A stretch of DNA of 64,000 bases from Hippopus hippopus (lineage: Eukaryota; Mollusca; Bivalvia; Cardiida; Cardiidae). The notes below the pieces were generated by a model. That model was given only the letters and a program-made list of their open reading frames with translations. It made no database searches and was not told the DNA's origin. Of this stretch, positions 1 through 11,631 are shown piece after piece. The position numbers and the translations under genes are program-made. Within the stretch, counting starts at the first letter, position 1. Every line of letters begins with the position of its first letter. The stretch lies in assembly GCA_946811185.2 (NCBI GenBank), contig OX328096.1, positions 49,614,252-49,678,251 on the forward strand, in the 5' to 3' direction.

Positions 1-307
1 GGTCTACTAGATAAAGCTACATGCCAAATTTGGTAGCCCTAGGCCTTATGGTTTCAGACAAGAAGATTTTCAAAGATTTCCAATATTTTTAAGTTGTTGC
101 CATGGCAACCAGAGTTTATGAAGGAATTAAATTCTTTCAAGAAATTCTGAAGAGGACCATGGCAGGATCATTTCTGTGAAGTTTCATCAAAATTGGCAGG
201 GTAGTTTCAGAGAAGAAGATGTTTAAAATAAAAGTTAATGCACGGACGGACGCACGATGGCAACGGGCCATGACATAAGCCCGCTGGCCTTTGGCCAGTG
301 GAGCTAA
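1..307 (+). mobile_element. pearl/Helitron-like element, 3' part
   Basis: The 3' portion of the same family as 31844-33126, cut by the window edge. It contains the GTTGCCATGGCAACCAGAG block, a short ACGG/ACGC run near 241-254, and the terminal hairpin CTGGCCTTTGGCCAG followed by TGGAGCTAA. Confidence 0.85.
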
Positions 308-585
308 AAAGTCACAAACCTGTTATCCCTTTTCCCTACTTCATTTGATCTACAACTTTGTTATTATACTTGGGTAATCAAGGACTGTGCAACAAATCAC
401 CCAATAACTATTCAAATATTATACATTTTTAAGGAAAACCCCCCCCGACTGCTTGGGAAAGCAGAGTGAGAAAAGTAGCAGTTGCTTGTAACACATAACT
501 GCTACTTTTCTTACACTGATTACCATACTATTAAAACAATTTGTTTTCATTGCCTTCAGAAATTTGTCCTTAGTCTAGTTTGAAA

Positions 586-780
586 TCCTTTACCAACTAA
601 TCCTGAAAGACAGCTTTTGAAAATGTTGCCAGGAAAGGGAGAAAATGTTGGTACCAGCACTTTCTATTTTTCCCCTAATGATTTGTATCCTAACTAAGAC
701 AAATACCTTGATTTCAGCCACTTGTGATTTGTTGTAAGCCAATGCTTATAACATGGACAAGTCCAAAATTTTGTTGTTTG
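586..780 (-). mobile_element. TTAA-MITE, worn copy
   Basis: Short arm left, core decayed (GTTGGTACCAGCAC); its right end is replaced by the start of the copy at 781. Confidence 0.6.
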
Positions 781-1009
781 TTAACTCTTTACCAAACAAC
801 AAAAATTTAGACTATTCCAAATTGAAAGCATTTGCAGACGACAAAATAAATATGACTGAAAAACTGAAATTTGGTTTGGGAAGGTTAGTAAAGATTGTGG
901 AAAAAGGAGAAAATGCTGGTTACCAGCATTTTCTCCTTTTCCCTCAATCTTTTCAAAAGGCTTCTTTCTCAGGGTCGTTAAAAGTCGGGATTGTGTGGTA
1001 AAAAGTTAA
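781..1009 (+). mobile_element. TTAA-MITE, intact 229 bp
   Basis: TTAACTCTTTACCAAACAAC to GTGTGGTAAAAAGTTAA; core palindrome complete with central T. Confidence 0.92.
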
Positions 1010-1061
1010 AGTGTTGCAGTATCCGGTACAGTATTGGATCCAATAATGTTTAAATCTTCAC

Positions 1062-1265
1062 AAGATTGAAAAATTTTAGACGTATACAAATCGAATGTAT
1101 TGGCAGGCAATAAATAAAATGTGGCTAAAATGATGGGCTTTGTCCTTCAAAGGGTAAATGAAAGCAATACAAGGAAGGGAATGAATGCAAGTAACCAGCA
1201 TTTTCTTCTTTTCCCCCTTTGTTTTTTCTTCATCAGGGTCATTAAAGCACATCATTTGGTTCAAA
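1062..1265 (+). mobile_element. TTAA-MITE remnant
   Basis: Recognisable arms (AATTTTAGAC, ATGTGGCTAAAATGATG, CATCAGGGTCATTAAA) but terminal repeats are lost. Confidence 0.45.
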
Positions 1266-1461
1266 GTAAATGTTAATAACTGCAAACAAAAAGTCAAGAT
1301 ACAGAGAAAAAGGTGAACACATACATGCACTTTCAAAGTAATACAAACAAAATGAAGCAATTTTGTAGAATGAAAGAATTTTCTGTTTGACAATTTAATC
1401 TACGGTACCATATATTTCATATAAACATCCAAAAGAAAAATGGAAACATGTACAGTATAGA

Positions 1462-1695
1462 CAGTTCTTTACTCATTACAATGACAAAATTTTAGACTCG
1501 TCCAAAATGAATGCATTTGCAGACCAAAAAAAAAACAAATGTCCATCAAATAATGGGGTTTGTCTTTGACAGGGAAAAAAATGTGGAAAATTGAGAAACT
1601 GCTGTTTACTAGCATTTTCTCCTTTTTCCCACAATTCTTGAAGAGGCATCATACTTCTGAGCCTTAAAAAAACAGGATTGTTTGTGGTTCAACCA
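1462..1695 (+). mobile_element. TTAA-MITE, degraded
   Basis: Starts TTCTTTACTCATTACAATGAC; core still readable at about 1600-1632; the right end is decayed. Confidence 0.55.
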
Positions 1696-1834
1696 TTATC
1701 ACATGAATTTTTTCTTTAAATCCCAGCAGTGGATACATTATAAACCATTGAAGGCACAGGGGCAATTTCAAAATTTTACAGGATATAGGGAATGAAAATC
1801 AGGCTAAATATACATCTACTGCAGAAAGGAGATA

Positions 1835-2063
1835 TTAACTCTTTAACACGAGATAAAATCTTAGGCTTTTCCAAACTGAAAGCATTTGCAGACGACAAAC
1901 CAAATGTTGCTCAATTGATGGAATTTGTCTCTGAAAGGGTAGACAACATTATGGGGAAAGGAGAAAATGCTGGTTACCAGCATTTTCTCCTATTCCTACA
2001 ATGTTTTCAAAAGGCCTTTTCATCATGGTCGTTAAAACTTGGGATCATGTGTTAAGGGGTTAA
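1835..2063 (+). mobile_element. TTAA-MITE, full length
   Basis: 229 bp between TTAA at 1835 and 2060; terminal repeats mutated (CTCTTTAACACG) but core nearly perfect. Confidence 0.88.
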
Positions 2064-2512
2064 TTCATAACTACACATTCTATTTTCAACCATTTGTTTT
2101 TTGTACACAGACTGAAAAGAGACCAGACTGTATTAATTTCATCTTATCCAGATATAATTTTTTGTCGGCATTAATTTTGTGACAATTTCAAAAGGACATT
2201 ACAAGACTGTAACTTGATACAGCAAAGCTCTTATAGACAAAAACAGTTTCACATTTATTACATGATACCCAAGTTTCCAAACAATAAAAAAGAACACAAT
2301 AGAATACATGAATCTAAACTTCCAAATTAAGCACTCTTTTCTTGACCCAAACATGTTTTATAGAAAAACTGAAATACTGCACAATTTTCTGTGTATCAAA
2401 TGAATATAAAAAAAGAAAGAGGTAGAAAAGGACATTGTCTTACAGACATATCCATACATGAACACTCTCTTGCTATGTCCAAAATACGAGTTCAATCCTA
2501 TTTATAAACAAC

Positions 2513-2735
2513 TTAAGCTTTTTACCAAACAACAAAATTCGAGACTCGACCAACTCGAAAGCACTTGCAGACGACAAATGTAGTACAAATGATGATTGCT
2601 GTCTTTGATAATTAAGAAACATTGTAGAAAAAGAGAAAATGCTGGTTACCAGCATTCTCTCGTCTACCCACTATGTTTTCAAAAGCCTTCCTCTTCAGGC
2701 TAGTTAAAAGTTGGAATTATGTGGTAAAGGGTTAA
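2513..2735 (+). mobile_element. TTAA-MITE, full length
   Basis: TTAAGCTTTTTACCAAACAA to TATGTGGTAAAGGGTTAA; right half of the core has several changes. Confidence 0.86.
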
Positions 2736-3049
2736 ATAATTACAAAAAAAAAAAAGGCATCCAACAAGCTCAATCCACACAGACGTTAAAGAGAAATGCA
2801 GATGCTAATTCTCTGCATTCTATATTTTTTTGCCCCAAAATGTTTGTCTTTCCTTGTCCATATTGCATTTTCAAAAACACAAAGAAAACCTTTACAAAAA
2901 GTGATGAGCATTCTTCTTTTTCCTCTATTCTTAATTTAAACAAAACAGGACACAAATTAACAATAGTAAAACAAAATTCATGATATTTTACTTCATTAAC
3001 CTTATTTATTTATTTAGCCCTGGATCTTACCATACTTAAGATAGTTCTC

Positions 3050-3175
3050 AATCTTATTCTCCAGAATTTTCTAAATTTGAGTGTAACACAACTTCTGATT
3101 GGCTAAATCATTTGGTTCAGCTAATCAGAGGTTGTGTTACTTTCAAATGTTGAAAATTTTGGAGAATAAGACAAA
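3050..3175. repeat. foldback element, about 125 bp
   Basis: Imperfect inverted repeat: CTTATTCTCCAGAATTTTC and GTGTAACACAACTTCTGATT on the left answer AATCAGAGGTTGTGTTAC and TTTTGGAGAATAAG on the right, around a loop near 3110. No link to the TTAA-MITE family is visible. Confidence 0.55.
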
Positions 3176-3242
3176 GAATGTTCATCAGAATCGTTCATGA
3201 ATACGAATGTTGATGCATCGTAAACTTTCGGACCAAAGTTGA

Positions 3243-3471
3243 TTAACTCTTAACCAAACAACAAATTTTTGGACTGGACCAAATTCAAAGCATCTGCAGA
3301 CAACAAATTAAATCTTGTTAATATGATGATTTCTGACTTTGATAGGGTAGAAAATATTGTGGGAAAAGGAGAAAATGCTGGTTACCAGCATTTTCTCCTT
3401 TTCTAACAACGTTTTCTATAGGCTTCTTTCTCAGGGTCGTTAAAAGTCGGGATGGTGTGGTAAAGAGTCAA
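3243..3471 (+). mobile_element. TTAA-MITE, intact 229 bp
   Basis: Core palindrome intact at the centre; right flank mutated from TTAA to TCAA. Confidence 0.9.
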
Positions 3472-3810
3472 TGCTTTTGCTGACATAAAAGGTAAAATCA
3501 AATGGCAAAAATGAGCAGTATGCTCTTGTAACTATCCTGTCCATATTTTTATGACATTTTATTTCTGAACAGCATCAGATTTGAAAAACTGAACATTTCT
3601 GACAACTTTGCCTTGCAGTTAGTCTTGTACATTCAGTCTCTGGGTTAAAAAAAAAACTGTTGCAACAAATTTTCCAGTAATGGTGCTGGATACAAGTATC
3701 CAATGTTCTAACATACAATGGCACATGAGTATAATGACACAAAACTGTATGCAAATCTCATCAATTATAAAACAAAATGTTAGGTCAAAGTTCGTTAACA
3801 ACATCCTCAA

Positions 3811-4039
3811 TTAACCCTTTACCACACAATTCCAAATTCTAATGAGCCTGAGGAAGAAAGCTTTTGAAAACACTGTGGGAAAAGGAGAAAATGCTGGTAA
3901 CCAGCATTTTCTCCTTTTCCCACAATGTTTTCTATTCAGTGAAAGGCAAGTTCCATCATTTGAGCCAAATATAATTTGTCGTCTACAAATGTTTTGAATT
4001 TTGACAAGTCTACAAGTTTGTCTTGTCGTAAAGAGTTAA
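3811..4039 (-). mobile_element. TTAA-MITE, intact 229 bp, first of a pair
   Basis: Perfect core. Its right TTAA (4036-4039) is also the left TTAA of the next copy. Confidence 0.92.
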
Positions 4040-4282
4040 CCATTTACAAAACAACAAAATGTTTGACTTGTCCAAATTAAAAAGTATTTGCAGATGACAA
4101 ATTCTGTATGGCTAAAATGATAGGATTTGTCTTTGAAAGGGTAGAAAACATTGTTGGAAAAGGGAAAAATGCTGGTTTTCAGCATTCCCCCCCCCCCCCC
4201 CTTTTCCAACAATATTTTCTAAATGCTTCAAAAGCCATACTATTCAGGGATGTTAAAACTTGGGATTATTTGGTAAAGTTAT
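4036..4282 (+). mobile_element. TTAA-MITE with poly-C expansion
   Basis: The right arm of the core carries a run of about 14 C near 4188-4201. Outer core pairs are changed together: TTGTTGGAAAAGG on the left, CCTTTTCCAACAA on the right. Confidence 0.85.
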
Positions 4283-4562
4283 AATCAACTCAGTACTTTT
4301 ACCAGATTTTTTTTATCTTACAGCAGAGGACGTTTTACAAATATTGTTGAAAAGGAAGAAATTACTAGAAATAATGATCACAAATTATTCCTTTCACTAC
4401 AACATTTTGTTTCAGAGGGTAATGAGAACATCAAATTCCAGCCTTTTAATCTCAGGCCATAACCATGAAGTTAACCAGTGCAAGATTAAATTAACATTGA
4501 TGTGGAATACTTCAATAAAATTGCCATTATTAGTGTTAAGTAAAAGGCTACAACAATTCTCT

Positions 4563-4789
4563 GTAACTCTTTACCACACAATCACTGGTTTTGGCGACCT
4601 TGAAAAAGAAGGCTTTTGAAAACAGTAGAAAGAGGAAACGATGCTGGTAATCAGCATTTTCACCGTTTCCCACTATGTTTTCTACCCTACCAACAACAAA
4701 CTCCATCATTTGAGTTTCGCTGTCATTAATGTCTGCAAATGCTCTGAATTTTGGCAAGTCTAACATTTTGTTGTCTGGTAAAGAGTTAA
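4563..4789 (-). mobile_element. TTAA-MITE, diverged core
   Basis: GTAACTCTTTACCACACAATC to TCTGGTAAAGAGTTAA; GGAAACG and CGTTTCC lie in the two core arms. Confidence 0.85.
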
Positions 4790-5178
4790 CTCTAAACCGA
4801 ACAACAGAATTTTAGACTTGTCCTAACTCTTTACTGTATGAGAATAGGGTGTAGAAAGCATTTTGCAAAACAGATACTGTTGAGCACAACACTGTTAAAT
4901 TTACCAAAAATTTTTTAGAAATTATCTTTTGGATAAAGGTCAAACAGGAAGTTCCTTTCTTTGACAAAGCAATCAAATGTTTAACCCTGACAAAGCAATT
5001 GAATGTTTTACCCATTATACTTCCTCAAACTGAAAGCATTTGCAGATTTCGAATTAAATGTTCCTCAAATAATGGAATTTATCTATGAAAGAACAGGAAT
5101 CATTGTGGGAAAAGAAGAAAATGCTCATTGTCCCACAATGTTATCAGAAGCCTCAGAAATGCTTATTACAGGGTTAAC
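4786..5178 (+). mobile_element. TTAA-MITE fragments
   Basis: A truncated left end (4786-4824) abuts a second broken start at 4825. A further copy runs from about 5000 to 5178 with a collapsed core (AATGCTCATTGTCCC). Confidence 0.5.
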
Positions 5179-5214
5179 AATTTATCAGTCGCCTGGATAG
5201 GCACTGTGGCAGAA

Positions 5215-5535
5215 GATGACCTTCCACATATATCAATGAGCCATGCTCTGTGAAAAGGGTGCTTAATGCAACTATGAAAAGTATCAACCCAAGTCAGCCT
5301 GTGCAGTCCGCGCAGGCTGACCTGGTTTGAAACTTTTTGCCATTGGTCAATTTACTGTATGTCCAAGGACAGTCTACCTCATGATTAGGTCGGTTGTTGA
5401 AAAAAAGGGGCTATTACGAATCCATGAGTATGTGATCTCTTGCTTGGTACTCATGGATCACGGAGATGCACAAGCACAAAGGACCATGCCTAGCAGAAAG
5501 TCACTGTCTTTTACTTCATAAGCACTTTAATAAGC
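5215..5535 (+). repeat. dispersed family U, copy 1
   Basis: Shares blocks with 45875-46170, 49100-49270 and 63400-63835: CAGCCTGTGCAG...GCAGGCTGAC, ATGTCCAAGGAC, CTCATGATT, GGTTGTT, CTTGCTTGGTA and AGAGATGCA. It holds no coding motif; a 64-codon frame across it is not conserved between copies. Confidence 0.6.
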
Positions 5536-5599
5536 TCCTGTAAATTTGTATTACAACTGAACTGATAAATCTGAAACAGTCATTTTTAATTATCTTTTA

Positions 5600-5803
5600 T
5601 CAATTAACACCAATAAAAACTACACAATAAAATTTTTGACTTGTCTATTTTGAAAGAATTAACTGAAAGCATTTCCTGACAACAAATTCAAGGTTGTTCA
5701 ATTGATAACAGTTTGTCTTTAGACAGTTGGAAAAGGTTGTTTTCAAAAGCCTTATATTATCTCTATGTAGTAAAAACTTCAGATCGTTTGGTAAACAGTT
5801 AAA
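5600..5803 (+). mobile_element. TTAA-MITE, decayed, core deleted
   Basis: AATTTTTGACTTGTC, GAAAGCATTT and TTTGGTAAACAGTTAA remain; the palindrome is gone. Confidence 0.45.
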
Positions 5804-5827
5804 CAGCTAAATACATTAATTTATTAC

Positions 5828-5935
5828 TAAGCAATCCAATGTTTTTACACATCTGAAGAAAAAGGAATTTAAAAACATTGTGGGAAAAAGAGAAAAATGC
5901 TAGTACCCAGAATTTCATCGTTTTCCCACAAGTGA
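5828..5935 (-). mobile_element. TTAA-MITE, short-arm half only
   Basis: AAGCAATCCAATGTTTTTAC through a worn core; truncated at about 5935, where foldback sequence begins. Confidence 0.42.
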
Positions 5936-5949
5936 AGAATGATGACAAA

Positions 5950-6110
5950 TACTAAGGCTATATTCACAAACCATTCTCAAAATTATTCTAGCTGTAATTT
6001 CAAAAACTAGCTGTCTATTTGGTAGAAACATTCCGAAACAGCCAACCAGATGGCTTGTCTTGGAAATAAAACTAATTTTGGAATGGCTGGTGAATACCAC
6101 CAAATGTTTT
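5950..6110. repeat. foldback element
   Basis: Left arm TATTCACAAACCATTCTCAA is inverted on the right as GGAATGGCTGGTGAATA. Arms of about 40 bp are imperfect. Confidence 0.4.
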
Positions 6111-6197
6111 TTCTGTAAACAATCATTTATAAAAGCAGAAATGCCTCCCCAGACAGTAGATCAACAATATGGTAGATCAAATTTACTGAATCCTAAT

Positions 6198-6428
6198 TAC
6201 AAAGCCCTTTCCAAAGCAATCCTGTGTTTTTGCAACATAGAGAAAAGGCATTTCAAAAAATTCTGGGAAAAGGAGAAAGGCTGGTTTTCGTTAATTTCTT
6301 CTTTTCCCATGATGTTTTCTACTCTTTCAAAGGCATATCTTATTATTTGAGGAAATAATTAATTTGTCACCGGCAAATGCTTTCATTTTGAATAAGTCTA
6401 CAATATTGTTTTTTTGGTGAAGGGATAC
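6198..6428 (-). mobile_element. TTAA-MITE, full length, degraded
   Basis: Both terminal repeats mutated; core shortened (GAGAAAGGCTGGTTTTCG). Confidence 0.7.
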
Positions 6429-6430
6429 AT

Positions 6431-7823
6431 CAAATTCTCAACAACATTTCAGAATACCCTTAGTTACAATCATGCAAAATACCACAAGGCAAACTGACTG
6501 ACATAATTCTGTGGGATGCACATTACTCATATAGTCACTTATTCCACTATCTGTTACACTAATATACATGTAGATATATATCTATATATTTTGATAAGTT
6601 ACAAATCAACACAGACATCAAGTTACCTGTTTGCAGCAAACAGAAATTTGAGATTTAAACAGTATTTGATTGTTTCTGAACACAGGTGTTTAATAACATT
6701 TTTTGGCAGTATGTCAAAATGCATGTGTGACATATTCTGAGCTTTTCTTGCACATCCTGCCGAATGTCCATGCGAGTCCTCTCTCACTAAACATTTATGT
6801 CATCTTTTTATTTTTCACATCATTAGGGACAACTGGCCTGGAACTGTTCACTCTGTTGCGATGGCAGCAGAAAGAATATAATCCAACTCAAAATCATTTT
6901 GAAATGAACACTTTCCTCTCTTGATCCTACTTGTTGTTTCTTTCAACTAACTCCATCAATGGAGTGACTTAGCCACAACTCATCTTCAAGTCTGTATCAG
7001 AGATGCTTTTCTGTGCAGACCCCATATATCACCAAAAGTACATAGTTTTTTATGGGGGAAGATGAAAATTGTTGACTTTAGAGGAAGTTCCCTGTCATAA
7101 AAGCTGGAGGTTGGACTGGTTCATTAACACCTTGGGTAGATAAACTACTCTCCTTACAAGCACTCAATGACTGAATGAAATAAGTATATATTTTACAGGT
7201 TTGTTTTTGTGTTTTAGTCTGTAGCATAAAGTTACGCCTATGATTTGTAAACTACAAATCCAACTAAGGGCTGAGACTACACAAGATATATATGTCATTG
7301 AGATCCCTGTATTATGCAATGAGGAATGAACATACACACATACACACTGGTCAACATACACATTTGAGGAGGTTCCAGTCAGGCTGATTGATATACAATG
7401 TATATCCCTTTTCAGTCAAGATAGAAATGATTGGATCCACTTTTTAACATAGACCTTGCCTTGTTTTGCAACCACTTCTTCAGAAAATTTTCATGACCCC
7501 CCCCCCCACCCCTCTCATAATGTCTTACACATATATGTTTAATACCAGTGGGACAGATTCTCCTACAGCAGTGAATCTCTTGATATATTTTAGAAAATAA
7601 ATGGCGACAGTAATTCTGGAATTCAAAAGTTGTAACAATTTCTACTCTTCATGTTTTGATCCTGCTTCTAAAATTTCTAAACAATTGAAGCTGACCTTAC
7701 AGACAATAAAAGAAGACTGAATTATCAAAGATCTATAGCAAAATTGTCCCAATAACCATGAGACAGTCGAGACCAAAGATTAAAGTGAAAACTCTCAACC
7801 TACCGCCTACCAAGGCTATGTAT
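6431..7823. other. region with no recognised gene or repeat
   Basis: AT-rich sequence 3' of the TCF gene. A poly-C run lies near 7499-7508. No splice-bounded open frame was seen. Confidence 0.6.
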
Positions 7824-7998
7824 TAATTCGCTCTTTACAAGACAACAAAAGGCCTGTAAATATAGAAAGTGTTTGCAGACAACTAAAATTTCTTCAATAA
7901 ATGGCAAACAGCATTTTCTCTTTTGCCAACTATCATTTCAACAGCCTTCTTCTCAAGGGGTTGTAAAAACTTGGAATTGTTTGCTAAAAAATTAACTA
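7824..7998 (+). mobile_element. TTAA-MITE with internal deletion
   Basis: TTAATTCGCTCTTTACAAGAC to GTTTGCTAAAAAATTAA; the left half of the core is deleted. Confidence 0.6.
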
Positions 7999-8327
7999 AT
8001 TAACAAAGACTCACTGGTTCATGTTTTCATGGGTTGCAGTGTACCTGTACAGAGAGAAAACTCTGCCACATACAAAAGAGAGATAACTCTGCCAAATAGG
8101 TAAAAATATATCCAACGATTTATTCTTCTGAACATAACACCAGAAATCTGAAAATACCAAATTTGAAATTACCTAATTTGAAAGATAAGGTTGCAGGTTA
8201 ATATTCAAAGAAAAACAAGAATGCTCTCCAAGGTGTCATGCATATCCAGATTAAATGATAGTTGCTTGGGAATTTGAAATAAAAAAATATCAAAAAATGC
8301 ACTTGGTAAAGGAAAGGCAGTCAATCC

Positions 8328-8333
8328 TTTATT
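8328..8333 (-). promoter_or_regulatory. candidate poly(A) signal AATAAA
   Basis: AATAAA on the minus strand, 133 nt after the TCF stop codon. It would give a short 3' UTR. AT-rich DNA contains this hexamer by chance, so this is only the nearest candidate. Confidence 0.35.
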
Positions 8334-8465
8334 AAAGGTACTGTTCAGAGTTTGGGTAGTCTGACACTAGTTTCATGAACAATTTGTAGATTGACAATGT
8401 AGCAAACAATATTATAAACTCTTCCATAGCAACAGTTTTAAGATGGCTGTAAAAATAAGACATGG

Positions 8466-9111
8466 TCAGGAACAAGAAAGTTGAGATGGAGTGACTGCAG
8501 ACACAGACAAACTTGATATACTGAATGAATTGTTCAAACCACTCGATTTCTTTTTTGGACTTAGATTCCTGTTCAAATCTTCTGAGAAAGTGGATATGCT
8601 GAATTTTGCTGGAGGAAAGTCATTGGGACTGGATAGAGGAGACAAGCAGCTGTCAAAGGGCTTATCAGTTCTGTCACACATATCAGCCTCTGGTTTAACG
8701 GAAGATTTGGCAAGTGACTCTATACTGTAGGAACGACTTAATCCTGTACTTTTTGAGAAAGAGACTGGAGACGATGCATGAGATGGAACAATACTCGTTA
8801 CAAAGTTTTCTGTATCCATTTTTTCCAATTTTGATATTGAGAATGGAGATCTGTGACCTGGTAAAATATCACTGTGAGATTTCAAGGTTAAATCAAGCTC
8901 TGAAAACTCTCTTGAAGAATTATGAACAAGTGGTGAATCCACATTTCTGCTTCTGGCTTTATGCGGGGTTAAGAGAAAATCCTCGCTAGCTGTTGAGTGG
9001 GCAGGGCTTCCAACCATAGAATCACTGTCATGAATACTGTCACTCCCGATGTCCTCCTCCCCATCAGTGAAATGTCCATCCTCATACACCCTAATGCATT
9101 TTTTCTTCCTC
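8466..9111 (-). CDS. TCF: TCF/LEF terminal coding exon: end of C-clamp plus C-terminal tail
   Basis: Last coding exon of the T-cell factor gene. It opens after a TTATTTCAG acceptor and completes the split Arg codon of the preceding exon, giving RRKKKCIRVYEDG, the second half of the C-clamp with its fourth Cys. About 215 residues follow to a TGA at 8466-8468. The tail is Ser/Pro-rich and acidic near its start (DGEEDIGSDS). It carries four similar hexapeptides, FSISKL, YSIESL, FSISTF and FSISSL, resembling Groucho-binding eh1 motifs. The C-clamp is known in invertebrate TCFs and long vertebrate E-tail isoforms as a second DNA-binding module reading helper sites. Length and phase agree with the upstream exons. 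The frame and domain are certain; the role of the tail is inferred. Confidence 0.93.
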
Positions 9112-9318
9112 CTGAAATAATGCAAAATAAAACATAAGCAAGTTAAATACTAATAACAATTATAAGGAATTCCTACATGGACATTATGTAGGAAAGAATC
9201 TGCAAACAGTCAATTACAAATGAAATTTATTAACGTTGGGAAATAATTAACATTACCAATTTCTACAATTGTCCCATTTGTTCCAAAGTCTTCTGTTGCA
9301 GAGACACTTCACACTCCT

Positions 9319-9547
9319 TTAACTCTTTACCACACAATCCCGACTTTTAACGACCCTGAGAAAAAAGCCTTTTGAAAACATTGTGGTAAAAGGAGAAAAT
9401 GCTGGTAACCAGCATTTTCTCCTTTTACCAAAATGTTTTCTACCATTCCCAAACCAAATTTCAATTTTTCAGTCACGTTTATTTTGTAGTCTGCAAATGC
9501 TTTCAATTTGGACCAGTCTATAATTTTGTCGTTTGGTAAAGAGTTAA
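9319..9547 (-). mobile_element. TTAA-MITE, intact 229 bp, in TCF intron
   Basis: Core arms changed symmetrically: TGGTAAAAGG on the left, CCTTTTACCA on the right. Shares TTAA 9544-9547 with the next copy. Confidence 0.95.
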
Positions 9548-9770
9548 CCCTTCACCAAACGATCCCATGTTTTAACGACCTGTCGAAAGGCCTTAAGAAT
9601 ACATTGTATGGAAAAGAACAAATGCTCATAAGCATGATTTACTCCTTTTCCCACAATGTTTTCTACCTGTTAGAAGACCATCATATCATTTGTACTACTT
9701 TGCAATTGCCATCTGCAAGTGCTTTCAATTTGGACAAGTCTAAGATTTTTGTCGTCTGGTAAAGAGATAA
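9544..9770 (-). mobile_element. TTAA-MITE, joined to previous copy
   Basis: TTAACCCTTCACCAAACGATC to GTCTGGTAAAGAGATAA; core eroded. Confidence 0.86.
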
Positions 9771-9781
9771 GACATAATTGA

Positions 9782-10010
9782 TTAACTCTCTCCCAAACGA
9801 CAAGTTTTAGACTTTTAAATCAAAAGCATCAGCAGATGACAAATACAAACTGTCTCTAATGATGGGAATTGTCATTAGAGGGTTGAAAAGAGTTAAAAAT
9901 TTGAGAAAAGTAGAAAATGCTGATAACCAACATTTTCTCCTTTTCCAACATTTTCAAAAGCCTCTCTCATCAGGGTTGTTAAAAGTTGGAATCCTTTGGT
10001 AAAGGGTTAA
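9782..10010 (+). mobile_element. TTAA-MITE, 229 bp
   Basis: Both TTAA present; core reads GCTGATAACCAACA with scattered changes. Confidence 0.9.
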
Positions 10011-10421
10011 ATGTTAATTTTCTGTGCGTAAGACACCTGAGACTCATACAAAAAGACCTTAAAAGTGGAATTCTTCAGTGTTTTTGCAATTTAAATTTTG
10101 CATCTTAGAGACAAAAAGTTTATCCACCATAAATATTAAAAAAAAAAAAGGTATGACACAAACAACATTTTAGTCTACAATGGCACATTATTTTTAGAAT
10201 TTAAAACAAAACTTTGATTCTTTTTGACTAGCTTCCTAATAATTGTTACTAAAATTGTTTTCAGAAAAGGAACAATCACAGGGTTCTTCTGAATAAGGAG
10301 TAATTCAATGGACTGATTGAAAAGTGTTTTCTGCCTATTTCAACATTATTTCAAACAGATCAAAGCAACTGGTCACTTATTCATGTGTGTTCTGGGTTTC
10401 AACAGTACCAGAATATATCGA

Positions 10422-10649
10422 ATAACCCTTTACCACACAATCCCCTGTTTTGACGATGCTGAGGAAGAGGCCTTTTAAAAACATAGTGGAAAAAGAAGAA
10501 AATGCTGGTAACCAGCATTTTCTTCTTTCCCCACAATGTTTTCTACCCTTTCAAATACAAACCAATCATTTGAGTCATACTTCATTTGTCCTCCGCAAAT
10601 GCTTTCAAATTGGGCGAGTCTGAAATTTTGTTGTTTGGAAAAGAGTTAA
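10422..10649 (-). mobile_element. TTAA-MITE, intact
   Basis: Core variant AAAGAAGAAAATG with the matching CATTTTCTTCTTT; right TTAA shared with the next copy. Confidence 0.92.
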
Positions 10650-10873
10650 CCCTTTACTACACATCCCAACTTTTAACAACCATGAGAAAGAAGCCTTCTG
10701 AAAACATTGTGGGAAAAGGAGAAAATGCTGGTAACCAGCATTTTCTCCTTTTTCCACAGTGTTTTCTACCCTTTCAGACACAAATTTCAAGTTTTGAGTA
10801 ACATTTATTTTGTCATCTGCAAATGCTTTCAATTTGGACTAGTTCTAAATTTTGTCTTCTGGTAAAGAGTTAA
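10646..10873 (-). mobile_element. TTAA-MITE, intact, joined to previous copy
   Basis: TTAACCCTTTACTACACATC to TCTGGTAAAGAGTTAA; near-perfect palindrome. Confidence 0.94.
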
Positions 10874-10936
10874 GTAACAATATAATATGGGACAGATACT
10901 GCATTGAAAATATTGCAGCTGTGGTTTTGACAATCC

Positions 10937-11160
10937 TCAACTCTTTCCCAAGTGACAAATTTTAGACTCAACCAAATTGAAAAGATTTGCAGATGACATT
11001 CAGTGCTGCTAAAAAGATGATTTCTGTCATTGAAACACTGGTTACCAGCATTTTCTCTTTTTCCCACGTTGTGGTTACCAGCATTTTCTCTTTTCCCACA
11101 ATTGTTTTCACATGCATGCGTTGTCAGGGTACTACTCATGATTGTGTGTCAAAGGGCTAA
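10937..11160 (+). mobile_element. TTAA-MITE with duplicated core half
   Basis: GGTTACCAGCATTTTCTC followed by TTTTCCCAC occurs twice in tandem (11040-11068 and 11074-11101), while the left half is shortened. Confidence 0.75.
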
Positions 11161-11210
11161 TTTTTCACCTGGCAATAAAATTTTAAGCAGATGAAAAATT
11201 CAATGTGACT

Positions 11211-11270
11211 TAACTCTTTACCAAAGGACAATTTCTCCTATTGCAATATTTCCCCCCCCCCCCCCCCAAG
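11211..11270 (+). mobile_element. TTAA-MITE stub and poly-C
   Basis: TTAACTCTTTACCAAAGGAC only, followed after 20 bp by a run of about 16 C. Confidence 0.5.
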
Positions 11271-11631
11271 AAAAAAAGTGGTCTATCAAAACACTAGTGA
11301 AGTCTGCAAGAGATTATTAAACTTTATCATAGTTTGCCTTCTGTTTTTTTTTTTTCCTTATTAATCTAAAGTTCAGTTAGGTTGCAACATAAATACTAAA
11401 ATGCAAGTTTTTGTTAATCAAAGTACTAAACCATAAATATCTACAGACAACAACATAAAATAGCAATAAAATCTACTTTGCAAGTTGGTTTTTCTTAAGA
11501 TACAAACAACAAAATGAAAGTTAATTCCTTTAAAAGAACAAAAAAAGCATAAGTTTGCATGCTGTTACCCATACTTCCTTGTGAAAAAGCTATTGACAAT
11601 GCGATATAATTTTACTCCGCTGCATCTTCCT

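Noticed and set aside
781..1009. Small ORFs of the type KAFADDK...GENAGYQHFLLFPQ, seen in dozens of places
   Set aside because: They coincide with TTAA-MITE copies, occur on both strands through the palindrome, and have no shared start or stop; treated as frames inside a repeat.
8491..8989. Plus-strand frames opposite the TCF terminal exon
   Set aside because: Shadows of the minus-strand coding exon, whose C-clamp start and codon pattern are clear.
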